Assembly (NCBI GenBank): GCA_036374995.1
Contig: DASUSS010000108.1
Coordinates: 238,299-302,298 of the forward strand
Direction: 5' to 3'
Length of the DNA: 64,000 nt
From: SH-MAG3 sp036374995
GTDB lineage: Bacteria > Gemmatimonadota > Gemmatimonadetes > Longimicrobiales > RSA9
Both the position numbers and the translations under genes were made by a program. The notes beneath the pieces were generated by a model. That model was not told the DNA's origin, made no database searches, and saw only the letters and a list, made by a program, of their open reading frames with translations. Below are positions 27,873 to 35,508 of the stretch, in pieces (the stretch's first letter is position 1; each line of letters starts with the position of its first letter).

Positions 27873-28565
27873 ACGGACGTCCCGCTCGAGCACCTGCAAC
27901 GGGCGCCGTCGCAGCATCCGCTTCACCGTCTCGATCCAGCCGGCCCGCGCGACCAGCACGAGGTGCAGCGCACCGGGGGCGTCCGGCACTCCTGCCGTGA
28001 TCGTGAGCAGCATCACGTCGGCGGGATCGGGCGGGACATCCACGCGATAGCCGCGGCCGTGCCACTCGAACGTCAGCGCTCCCGATCCGGGACGGGGCAA
28101 CTCGAGGAAGAATTCGTCCTCCACGCGGAGCCACCCGTCCTGCGGCACGCCGCGGCGGAAGAAGAACGGATCGAAGCTCTCGCCGTGATAGCGCTTGTAG
28201 TTCTCATCCGCGGCGTAGTCCATGTCGACGAGGGAGTCATCGGCCGCGAGGGACTCGAGATGATGCTGGAGCTCGTGCGTCAGCGTCTCCCACAGCTCGA
28301 CCTCCCAGTCGAAGTCCTCCTCCTGCCGGGACAGGCGGAAGAACGAGCCGTAATAGAGCACGACGACCGAACGCGTCGTGTCGGGACCGCCGAACTCGGA
28401 AGGATAGTCCTCGGTGATGCACTCGCCGAGAGTGTAGACCCCCGGCAGTGATGGGTGTGGCAGCGCCGTCCGCTCGACGCGCAGACCATCCACACCGGAC
28501 CGATACTCCGCCGGGATCCGCTCCCACTCCTGCCAGGCACGCTCCTCGAACTGCGCGAACGTCAC
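27837..28565 (-). CDS. Zincin-like metallopeptidase
   Basis: 242 aa. Residues about 95-110 hold the zinc-protease motif THELQHHLESL (HExxH). The family looks like the small cytoplasmic zincins (possible zinc metallopeptidase, Zincin_1 type), but the usual downstream third ligand cannot be assigned with confidence. The C-terminal half is beta-rich (FEWHGRGYRVDVPPDPADVM). The start is GTG, one base after the NSS transporter stop, so they are one operon. The last dozen residues are encoded by the right arm of an inverted-repeat element, suggesting the original C-terminus was replaced or extended by insertion. Confidence 0.78.
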   Translation of the reverse strand: MTFAQFEERAWQEWERIPAEYRSGVDGLRVERTALPHPSLPGVYTLGECITEDYPSEFGGPDTTRSVVVLYYGSFFRLSRQEEDFDWEVELWETLTHELQHHLESLAADDSLVDMDYAADENYKRYHGESFDPFFFRRGVPQDGWLRVEDEFFLELPRPGSGALTFEWHGRGYRVDVPPDPADVMLLTITAGVPDAPGALHLVLVARAGWIETVKRMLRRRPLQVLERDVRADQAPDIRYDR

Positions 28566-28566
28566 G

Positions 28567-30027
28567 TCACGGGATGGACAGGATCGGGTTCTCCTCCTCC
28601 GCCACCGTCTCCACCCTCAGCCGGCGGGACATCCAGCCGTTCAGCGCGAGGAACACGGCGAGCGCGACCGCGAACTGGAGCGCCATGTTCGCCCAGCCGA
28701 ACGCACCCCACCGATCCTCGCCCTTGACCTGCCAGAACCACCAGCCGACGAGCACGAGCGCCTGCACGACCACGAGTCGCATGACCCAGTCCCACCACGC
28801 GCCGATCCGGATGTCGGAGTCCGCCGTGTTGATGAAGGACTCGCGGAACTTCGTGACGCCGTAGCGCAGGACGGCCACGGCGAAGAACAGGCCGGACACC
28901 ATCAGGCCGACACCCCACACGAAATCCTGGTTGCCGAACATGCCGGCGTTCAATGCGGAGGGGATGCCGAGCGCGAAGCCGAGCACGGCGATCAGCGTGA
29001 TCGCGCGCGTGCGCGACACGCCGAGGTCCTGGAGCACGCGCGTCGCGAGCTCCGCCATGGAGATGAGGCTGGTGAGCGCCGCGAAGAAGAGCGCAACGAA
29101 GAAGAGCACCATGAAGATCGATCCGGCCGGCATGCGCGCGAACAGCTGCGGCACCCAGATGAACGTCAGCCCCTCGTTGCCCGCGCCGACGATCTGTGAT
29201 GCCGCGTCGGGCATGATCGAGAACACCGTGCACAGCACCATGATCCCGGCCAGCAGCGACACCGAGTTGTTGCCGAACCCCAGCACGAACGCGTTCAGCG
29301 CGGTGTCCTCGCGCCTGCGCATGTACACCGCGTAGGTGAGGATCAGCCCCCAGCCCGCGCCCGTGTCCCACGCATTCTGCGTGAGCGCCTGGAGCCAGAT
29401 CGTCGGATTGCTCAGGCCCTCCCACGTCGGGGTGAAGAGGAAGTTCAGGCCGCGCTCCGCACCGGGCAGCGTCACCGCCCGTATCGCGAGGATGAGCACG
29501 AGGAGGAAGAGCGTCGGGATCAGGAGCCGGGCGGCCGCCTCGATGCCGCGGACGCCGCGCGCCACGACGAAGATCGCAATCGCGAGCGCGAGCGCCTGGA
29601 AACCCACGACGTTCCACGTGTATGCGAAGCCCTCCCACACCGCACCGGGCTCCGCACCGCGCAGTTGCCCCGTGAGCGCGGCCCACGAGTAGCGGATCGT
29701 CCAGCCCGTGACGACGGCGTAGTAGAACATGATCGCGATCGCCGTCCACGCGACCCATGCCCCCATCCAGGTGTAGCGCTTCCCCACCAGCCGCGCGAAC
29801 GCGCCGACCGGCCCGGACCGTGTCGCCCGTCCCATCGCGAACTCGACCAGGATCAGCGGCACCGACCACAGCAGCAGGAATATCACCCAGGCAACGAGGA
29901 ACGAGCCGCCGCCGTTGGTCGCCGCCACGCGCGGGAACCGCCAGATGTTGCCCGTGCCGACCGCCATGCCCAGCATGGCGACCATCATCCCCCAGCGGGT
30001 GGAGAAGTGCTCGACGCGCTCAGACAA
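28567..30027 (-). CDS. Sodium-dependent NSS-family transporter
   Basis: Inner-membrane sodium symporter of the neurotransmitter:sodium symporter family, 486 aa and about 11-12 membrane segments. The first helix has the family signature MLGMAVGTGNIWRFPRVAAT, which forms sodium and substrate sites. Bacterial members move amino acids; the MetS-like micro-gene at 22500-22616 suggests a methionine/alanine (MetP) type. The start is TTG 30027 with AGGAGG seven bases ahead, the same context as trpS. Upstream in-frame sequence lacks homology to the family and includes repeat DNA. The zincin gene follows after one base. Confidence 0.88.
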   Translation of the reverse strand: MSERVEHFSTRWGMMVAMLGMAVGTGNIWRFPRVAATNGGGSFLVAWVIFLLLWSVPLILVEFAMGRATRSGPVGAFARLVGKRYTWMGAWVAWTAIAIMFYYAVVTGWTIRYSWAALTGQLRGAEPGAVWEGFAYTWNVVGFQALALAIAIFVVARGVRGIEAAARLLIPTLFLLVLILAIRAVTLPGAERGLNFLFTPTWEGLSNPTIWLQALTQNAWDTGAGWGLILTYAVYMRRREDTALNAFVLGFGNNSVSLLAGIMVLCTVFSIMPDAASQIVGAGNEGLTFIWVPQLFARMPAGSIFMVLFFVALFFAALTSLISMAELATRVLQDLGVSRTRAITLIAVLGFALGIPSALNAGMFGNQDFVWGVGLMVSGLFFAVAVLRYGVTKFRESFINTADSDIRIGAWWDWVMRLVVVQALVLVGWWFWQVKGEDRWGAFGWANMALQFAVALAVFLALNGWMSRRLRVETVAEEENPILSIP

Positions 30028-30077
30028 CGCTGTCCTCCTGGGTTTCGAGAACGTGAGGGCTGCAGATCGAACGACTA

Positions 30078-30253
30078 TCCACCGCGGAGTCGCGGAGGAC
30101 GCTGAGAACGGATCCTTCAACGAACGCGGCACGCGCACGACGTTGCGCTCTGTCGCATCGTTATTCACATCACTGCCCCGGGGCGGCGCGCGCGTGTCGA
30201 TCCGCCTGTCATGACGCTTCGGTCCTCCGGGTTCCCCGCGACTCCGCGGTGGA
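30078..30253. repeat. pair of 18-bp inverted repeats
   Basis: TCCACCGCGGAGTCGCGG at 30078-30095 and its exact complement at 30236-30253 flank 140 bases upstream of the NSS gene, next to the glyS stop. GCGGAGTCGCGGAGGACGC-type sequence is a common dispersed repeat style in several high-GC phyla. It occupies most of the 242-bp gap between glyS and the NSS gene. Confidence 0.7.
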
Positions 30254-30269
30254 CAATCCGTTCAGAAAC

Positions 30270-31607
30270 TCACACGATCCGACCACGGATGTATGCCACG
30301 ATCCCGTCGGCCGACACTCTCTCCTGCTCGAGCGTATCCCGATCGCGGACCGTGACCGTGCCGCCGGAAACGCTCTCGCCGTCCACGGTGATCGCGAACG
30401 GCGTCCCCGCCTCGTCGAGCCGGCGGTATCGCTTGCCGATCGAGCCGCTGTCGTCGTAGAACGAGTTGATGCCGGCGGCGCGGAACTCCTTCTGGATGCG
30501 CTCGGCCAGCTCCGGCATGCCGTCCTTCTTCACGAGAGGCAGCACGGCTACCTTGACGGGTGCCAGGCGCGGGTGCAGTCGCATCACGACGCGCTGCTCG
30601 CCCTCGACTTCCTCCTCGTGGTAGGCGTCCACGAGAGCGGCGAGCATCACGCGGCCCACGCCGACGGCCGTCTCGATGACGTAGGGCAGATAGCGCTTGT
30701 TGCGGTCGAACGGATCGACGTACTCGAGCTTTCGGCCCGAGTACTCCTGATGACGACCCAGGTCGTAGTCGGTGCGGTTGTGGATTCCCTCGAATTCCTG
30801 CCAGCCGAACGGGAACCGGTACTGGATGTCGAATGCGCGCTTCGCATAGTGTGCCAGCGCATCGGCTCCGTGTTCGTCGAAGCGCAGGTTCTCGGCGCGG
30901 ATGCCGAGCGATCGGACCCACTCCATCCGCCGCGCCTTCCAGTACTCGAACCACTCCTCATCCGTGCCGGGCTCGACGAAGAACTGCATCTCCATCTGCT
31001 CGAACTCGCGCGTACGGAAGATGAAGTTGCCCGGCGTGATCTCGTTCCGGAATGCCTTGCCGATCTGGGCTATGCCGAACGGAACGCGCTGGCGCGAGCC
31101 GTTCAGCACGTTGTGGAAGTTCACGTAGCTGCCCTGCGCGGTCTCCGGTCGCAGGTAGATGATGGATGCGGCATCCTCGACGGGCCCCATGAACGTCCTG
31201 AACATGAGGTTGAAGAGACGCGGCTCCGTGAGGTCACACTCCTCGTGCTCGCCCGGCCGGCGGCTCGGCTTGCGCGGACACCGTGCGTCCTCGAGCTGAT
31301 CCGCGCGGAAGCGGGCCTTGCAGGCACGGCAGTCGATCAGCGGATCGGTGAATCCCGCGACGTGGCCGCTCGCCTCCCAGACGCGCGGATGCATGAGGAT
31401 GGCGGCATCGAGACCCTCGATGTCGTCGCGCTCGTGCACCATCGCACGCCACCATGCCTCCTTCACGTTGCGCTGAAGCTCGACACCCAGCGGACCGTAG
31501 TCCCAGACGGACCCGGTGCCGCCATAGATCTCCGAAGACTGGAAGACGAAACCGCGCCGCTTGCAGAGCGACACGAGTTTTTCCATCAGGTCTGAACCGT
31601 TCGACAT
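30270..31607 (-). CDS. glyS: Glycyl-tRNA synthetase (homodimeric class II)
   Basis: Charges tRNA-Gly; 445 aa, typical of the alpha2 bacterial/archaeal-type enzyme rather than the two-subunit E. coli form. Motif 1 region DYGPLGVELQRNVKEAWW, motif 2 FRNEITPGNFIFRTREFEQMEM and motif 3 VGVGRVMLAALVDAY are in order. A zinc-like CRAC pair near residue 95 and the C-terminal anticodon-binding domain (VAVLPLVKKDGMPELAERIQ) follow. The ATG at 31607 is used; a second ATG seven codons later is possible. Confidence 0.95.
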   Translation of the reverse strand: MSNGSDLMEKLVSLCKRRGFVFQSSEIYGGTGSVWDYGPLGVELQRNVKEAWWRAMVHERDDIEGLDAAILMHPRVWEASGHVAGFTDPLIDCRACKARFRADQLEDARCPRKPSRRPGEHEECDLTEPRLFNLMFRTFMGPVEDAASIIYLRPETAQGSYVNFHNVLNGSRQRVPFGIAQIGKAFRNEITPGNFIFRTREFEQMEMQFFVEPGTDEEWFEYWKARRMEWVRSLGIRAENLRFDEHGADALAHYAKRAFDIQYRFPFGWQEFEGIHNRTDYDLGRHQEYSGRKLEYVDPFDRNKRYLPYVIETAVGVGRVMLAALVDAYHEEEVEGEQRVVMRLHPRLAPVKVAVLPLVKKDGMPELAERIQKEFRAAGINSFYDDSGSIGKRYRRLDEAGTPFAITVDGESVSGGTVTVRDRDTLEQERVSADGIVAYIRGRIV

Positions 31608-31727
31608 GGCGCTCGATTTGGATGAGGGCGTCCGGTGCGGACGCGGCGGGCAAAGTAAGGGAGGGGCGCGGAGGCTAGCAACGCCGCTGGCGCGACCCGC
31701 GGCGGGACCGCGGGCCGGCAGCAGTCG

Positions 31728-32051
31728 TCAGGTCCGCTGGCGCGGCTCGGCCGGATGGGTCTCCTCGAGCCAGCCCGTCTCGACGCGGAACAGGCCGACG
31801 CGCTGGGCCGCTACCACGTAGCCGACCCAGAGCATCACGCCGCCGAACGCGACGACGCCGAGCAGTCCCGAGCCGACCAGCGTACACAGCGCACCGAACA
31901 CGAAGAGCATGACCGCCACCCCGATCATGCCGGCATCGCGCTCATCATCGTTGACGTAGCGTGCGCGCGCGACCGCGATCGAGGCGCCCGCGCCCGCGAA
32001 CCCGATCACCGCGAATACGAGAAGAACGACCTGCAATCCGGCGGTCATCAT
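31728..32051 (-). CDS. Small membrane protein of unknown function
   Basis: 107 aa with three hydrophobic segments (about residues 5-28, 42-64 and 66-84), joined by a short charged loop (RARYVNDDERDAG). No family recognised. It lies 120 bases upstream of glyS on the same strand and may share its transcript. A double ATG follows AGGAGGCGCGTC. Confidence 0.65.
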   Translation of the reverse strand: MMTAGLQVVLLVFAVIGFAGAGASIAVARARYVNDDERDAGMIGVAVMLFVFGALCTLVGSGLLGVVAFGGVMLWVGYVVAAQRVGLFRVETGWLEETHPAEPRQRT

Positions 32052-32129
32052 GACGCGCCTCCTTCCTGCTCAACGATACTGCCGTACGCAAGCCTCAGAG
32101 AGCAAGAATGGAACCAGCCCGGAGATGCA

Positions 32130-32155
32130 AAAGGGGCCGCCTCGGCGGCCCCTTT
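32130..32155 (-). terminator. strong intrinsic terminator
   Basis: Perfect 12-bp stem (AAAGGGGCCGCC with its complement) with a 2-base loop, located 22 bases after the stop of the small gene at 32177. On the minus strand the hairpin is followed by TTTTGC. A classic rho-independent terminator. Confidence 0.88.
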
Positions 32156-32176
32156 CTCCATCCGGTACGCCCGCCT

Positions 32177-32440
32177 TCAGGCGAGCGAATGCAGCACTCT
32201 GCGCAGCTGTTCCTCCGGCAGGTCGTGCGCCAGCGCCAGGACATCCTCCCTGCTGCGTCCGTGCAGCAGCGTTGCGCTCTCCCGCGCTCCCGATCCCGCG
32301 CTCGGGTCCTCGTGGAACAACAGCCTGCCGTGGTACTCGTCGCGATCGTGCCACGTCTCGACCGAGACACGCCAGCGCCGGCCGCTCTCGCTCAACCGCC
32401 GGATCGGCGACATGTGACGCCCATCCATGACCATGTCCAT
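32177..32440 (-). CDS. Small protein of unknown function
   Basis: 87 aa, no membrane segment. A beta-strand core GRRWRVSVETWHDRDEYHGR followed by LLFHEDPS, then helices ending LPEEQLRRVLHSLA. No known family; similar in plan to the proteins at 8360-8713 and 22748-23032. GGAAGGAGCGTGC precedes the ATG. It is isolated between two strong terminators, so it is probably a one-gene transcript. Confidence 0.7.
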   Translation of the reverse strand: MDMVMDGRHMSPIRRLSESGRRWRVSVETWHDRDEYHGRLLFHEDPSAGSGARESATLLHGRSREDVLALAHDLPEEQLRRVLHSLA

Positions 32441-32518
32441 GCACGCACGCTCCTTCCGTTCACTCGCTGCTCTCGCGTGTGGCAAGGCACATGCCGGACC
32501 CGCGCTGACCACAAAAAA

Positions 32519-32545
32519 GTGGCGGGCCGCCACGCGGCCCGCCAC
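32519..32545 (-). terminator. strong intrinsic terminator after the HTH gene
   Basis: A perfect 12-bp stem (GTGGCGGGCCGC and complement) with a CAC loop, immediately after the stop at 32546. It is followed on the minus strand by a run of six T residues. Confidence 0.93.
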
Positions 32546-32788
32546 TCACTCGCTCCGTTCCTCGGCCGCGCCGCGCAACTGGCGCGAGAGCTCCAGCAGC
32601 TGCTCACCACGCCGTTCCAGCCCGTCCGCCAGTCGCTGCGCGCTGCTCCGGCTCGGCCGGCGACGCCCGCTCCGCCACGATCGCAGCACGTCATAGCTCA
32701 ACCCGGCTTCCGCCGCCAGCTGACGCATCGCAAACGGCGCGTCCCGCAACACCCGCCGGATCGTTTCCCCGAGCGGTTCCGTCGTCAT
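32546..32788 (-). CDS. Small helix-turn-helix DNA-binding protein
   Basis: 80 aa. The segment MRQLAAEAGLSYDVLRSWRSGRRRPSRSSAQRLADGL (residues about 21-56) reads as an XRE-type helix-turn-helix with a recognition helix rich in Ser/Arg. The remainder is a charged helix (ERRGEQLLELSRQLRGAAEE) that could dimerise. Likely a transcriptional regulator; target unknown. GGGAGG seven bases before the ATG, and a strong terminator directly after the stop, make it a single-gene unit. Confidence 0.78.
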   Translation of the reverse strand: MTTEPLGETIRRVLRDAPFAMRQLAAEAGLSYDVLRSWRSGRRRPSRSSAQRLADGLERRGEQLLELSRQLRGAAEERSE

Positions 32789-32890
32789 GCCGACCTCCCC
32801 ATGTACAGTCGCACCGCAAGTCTAATTCGCCGACCGCGTTTTGTGCACTGCGCCGGCACGGGCCAGCTGCCCCGTGTCGCGCCGGCTGGG

Positions 32891-33763
32891 TCAGAACACC
32901 CGGAGGTTGATGTACCGGGTCGGGCGCTCGCGGATGTCGGTCGCCAGCGCGCGCACCTCCCGCAGCGTGTTGTTCAGCTCGTCGAACACGCTCTCGTCGT
33001 TGACGAGCCGGCCGAGCGTGCCGCTGCCATTGTCGATCTTGCTCATGACCGAGGCGAAGGAGGTGAGCGACTCCTCCATGCGCCCGGCCGCGGACGTCAG
33101 CGCGAGCGCGCTCTTCTCCACCTCGCCGATCGCGCGCCGCAGCGCGGTGCCCGCCTCGGCGCCCTCGACGTTTTCGGCGGTCCGGCGCAGCGCGACGGAG
33201 GCGAGGCGGAGCTCGGCGAAGGCGGCACGCAGCTCCTGGGCACTGGCCGGGAGCACGGACGCCGTGGCGTGGACGTCGGCGACGGCCGCGGGCGAGAGCA
33301 GGCGATCGGCGTTAATGAGCACGGACTCCACCCGTGAGCCGAGATCGGCCGCGATCTGGGACAGCTGCGGCGAGGCGGCGCCCTGGAGCGTGTCACCGGG
33401 CGAGATGCTGATGCCGGAGGTGCCGGGGATCAGATCGACGGTGTGCGCGCCGAAGACATCGCCGGTCACGACGGCGCGGGTGTCGGTCGGCAGCGCGAGG
33501 TTCTCGTGGTCCAGCCGGAGCGAGACGATCACGCCGCCGCGCGGGTGCAGCTCGATCGAGCGGACCGTACCGACCTGCACGCCCTGGAGCTGCACGCGGT
33601 CGCTGCGCTTGAGTCCACCGCCGTTGCTGAGCAGGAGCGTCACGTCCATCCCGCCGCGGAAGACGGGAGTGCCGAGCATCCAGAACAGGCCCCAGAAGAA
33701 GATGGCGGTGGCGACGACGGTCAGCAGGCCGACGGCCACGAGATTGCGCTTGCGTTTGTCCAT
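32891..33763 (-). CDS. mlaD: MlaD/MCE-family lipid-transport protein
   Basis: 290 aa periplasmic substrate-binding component of the MCE lipid transporter. One N-terminal membrane anchor (VAVGLLTVVATAIFFWGLF) precedes a single MCE domain (about residues 38-118: VTLLLSNGGGLKRSDRVQLQ, VFGAHTVDLIPG). The remaining 170 residues are helical coiled-coil, as in longer MCE proteins. It is the third gene of mlaE-mlaF-mlaD, 14 bases after mlaF. No mlaB or mlaC follows. Confidence 0.9.
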   Translation of the reverse strand: MDKRKRNLVAVGLLTVVATAIFFWGLFWMLGTPVFRGGMDVTLLLSNGGGLKRSDRVQLQGVQVGTVRSIELHPRGGVIVSLRLDHENLALPTDTRAVVTGDVFGAHTVDLIPGTSGISISPGDTLQGAASPQLSQIAADLGSRVESVLINADRLLSPAAVADVHATASVLPASAQELRAAFAELRLASVALRRTAENVEGAEAGTALRRAIGEVEKSALALTSAAGRMEESLTSFASVMSKIDNGSGTLGRLVNDESVFDELNNTLREVRALATDIRERPTRYINLRVF

Positions 33764-33777
33764 TCGACTCTTCCTGA

Positions 33778-34530
33778 TCAGGCAACCACGCCTTCATCGA
33801 CGCGGCTGCGACGTACGAACCTGCGGACGATCGGGTCCTCGTTCCTGAGAATGTCCTGGGGCTTCTGCACCGCGCGGATGCGGCCGTCGTACAGCAGCGC
33901 GATGCGGTCCCCGACCTCGAACGCGGTGTCGAGGTCGTGCGTGACGACGATGCTGGTCACGCCCAGCTCACGGTCCAGCTCCATGATGAGCTCGTCGATG
34001 TTGTCCGCATTGACCGGATCGAGTCCCGTCGTCGGCTCATCCCACAACAGGTAGCGCGGCTGGTGCGCGATCGCGCGCGCGACACCGACGCGCTTGCGCA
34101 TGCCGCCCGACAGCTCGCTCGGGTACTTGCTCATCACCGAGGCATCCAGATTGACGCGGCGCAGCAACCCTTCCGCCTCGCCACAGCAGTCGGCGAGCGG
34201 ACGCCCCTCCTTCTCGTCCGTCTGCGCCAGCCACAGGTTCTCGGCGACCGTGAGTGAATCGAAGAGCGCAGCGTTCTGGAAGACGTAGCCGATCCGACGC
34301 CTGACACTGCGCAGTTCCTTCGGCGTCGCATTCGCGATGGAGATCCCATCCACGATCACATCGCCGGCGTCGGGCTCGAGCAGCCCCATGGCATGCTTGA
34401 TCAGCACGCTCTTGCCCGTGCCGGACGGACCCAGCAGGGCGAGCGTCTCGCCTTCCTCGACCGTGAGATCGACACCGCGCAGCACTGCGTGCGAGTCGAA
34501 GCTCTTGTACAGATTGCGGAATTCGATCAT
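33778..34530 (-). CDS. mlaF: Mla-type ABC transporter ATPase
   Basis: 250 aa ABC ATPase powering lipid movement between membranes. Walker A GPSGTGKSVLIKH (about residue 34), Q-loop in GYVFQNAALFDS, signature LSGGMRKRVGVARAIAH and Walker B YLLWDEPTTGLDP are complete, followed by the switch histidine (VTHDL). The SGGMRKR form of the signature is characteristic of the MlaF/Ttg2A branch. It starts 3 bases after the permease stop. Confidence 0.95.
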   Translation of the reverse strand: MIEFRNLYKSFDSHAVLRGVDLTVEEGETLALLGPSGTGKSVLIKHAMGLLEPDAGDVIVDGISIANATPKELRSVRRRIGYVFQNAALFDSLTVAENLWLAQTDEKEGRPLADCCGEAEGLLRRVNLDASVMSKYPSELSGGMRKRVGVARAIAHQPRYLLWDEPTTGLDPVNADNIDELIMELDRELGVTSIVVTHDLDTAFEVGDRIALLYDGRIRAVQKPQDILRNEDPIVRRFVRRSRVDEGVVA

Positions 34531-34533
34531 CCC

Positions 34534-35289
34534 TCAAAACGCCTTCAGTACGGGGACCAGCAGCACATCCAGCAGCATCAGCGCGATCGTCGTCGCGACG
34601 ACTGCGTTCGTCGTCGTGCGACCCACGCCCTCCGCTCCGCCGGTGCCGCTGAGGCCGACGAAGCAGGCGATGAACGTGATCGCAAACCCGAACACCGCCC
34701 CCTTCAGAATCGAGAAGACCAGCGCCCAGGTACGGAAATAGTACCGCATGCCGTAGATGATGTCGGCACTCGTGATGCCATCGACGGCGAGCAACGCGAT
34801 CCCCCACCCCGCGGCGATCCCCATCGCATTCGCGAGAATGACGAGGGGCGGGAACACGATCAGTCCGGCAACCACGCGCGGCGTGACCAGGAACGCGACC
34901 GGATCGCGACCCATTGCGACGAGCGCGTCGATCTGTTCCGTCACCTTCATCGACGCGAGCTCCGCGGCGATCGCGGCGCCAACGCGCGCCATCATCACGA
35001 TACCGGTGAGCACGGGACCGAGCTCGGTGATCACGCTCGCCGCGAGCACGCTCCCGATCACCCACAGCGGCAGGCCGCCCGAGAACTGCGCGCCCGTCTG
35101 CTGCGAGGTGACCGCGCCGCCCAGGAACGCCATCAGGAGCACCAGCGGCAGCGACTGGATGCCCATGACGTAGGCCTGCTGGAGCGCCGAGTTGATGTAG
35201 AGCCGGGGCCGCGGCAGAACGCGCACGATCTGGCCCGCCAGCATCGTCGCCTCGCCCAGCCGGACCAGGCCCTTCGTCAGCGGGCGCAT
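34534..35289 (-). CDS. mlaE: Mla-type permease
   Basis: 251 aa inner-membrane permease with five to six membrane segments. MlaE-family hallmarks are present: GGAVTSQQTGAQFSGG, ELGPVLTGIVMMARVGAAIAAELASMKVTEQIDAL (the conserved cytoplasmic loop, about residues 95-130) and DPVAFLVTPRVVAG. Probably works with MlaF and MlaD in glycerophospholipid trafficking to or from the outer membrane. First gene of the operon, with about 220 bases of non-coding DNA before it. Confidence 0.95.
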   Translation of the reverse strand: MRPLTKGLVRLGEATMLAGQIVRVLPRPRLYINSALQQAYVMGIQSLPLVLLMAFLGGAVTSQQTGAQFSGGLPLWVIGSVLAASVITELGPVLTGIVMMARVGAAIAAELASMKVTEQIDALVAMGRDPVAFLVTPRVVAGLIVFPPLVILANAMGIAAGWGIALLAVDGITSADIIYGMRYYFRTWALVFSILKGAVFGFAITFIACFVGLSGTGGAEGVGRTTTNAVVATTIALMLLDVLLVPVLKAF

Positions 35290-35508
35290 CGATCGCCCCC
35301 GACGCGGATGTGTACCCCCACGCGGGCCATTCGATTCTGCCCGCGCGCGCGGCGTCCGAACGCCGCCCGCCCCCCGTTTTCAGCCCGCAAAAACCCGGTC
35401 CTGTCGTGCTGGCCATGATCCGCTCTCCCCATGAGGAACACAGGGAGTCACAGCCATCAAAGTTAACGGGGTGGTGTTGCTGCGAACACCCTCGCGCGTC
35501 GGTCCGGC

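Noticed and set aside
32177..32788. Toxin-antitoxin pair
   Set aside because: The two small genes have separate terminators and no toxin motif; the helix-turn-helix protein alone is not evidence of a pair.
35290..35508. Promoter of the mla operon
   Set aside because: The 219-bp gap must contain one, but I could not place a convincing -35/-10 pair.
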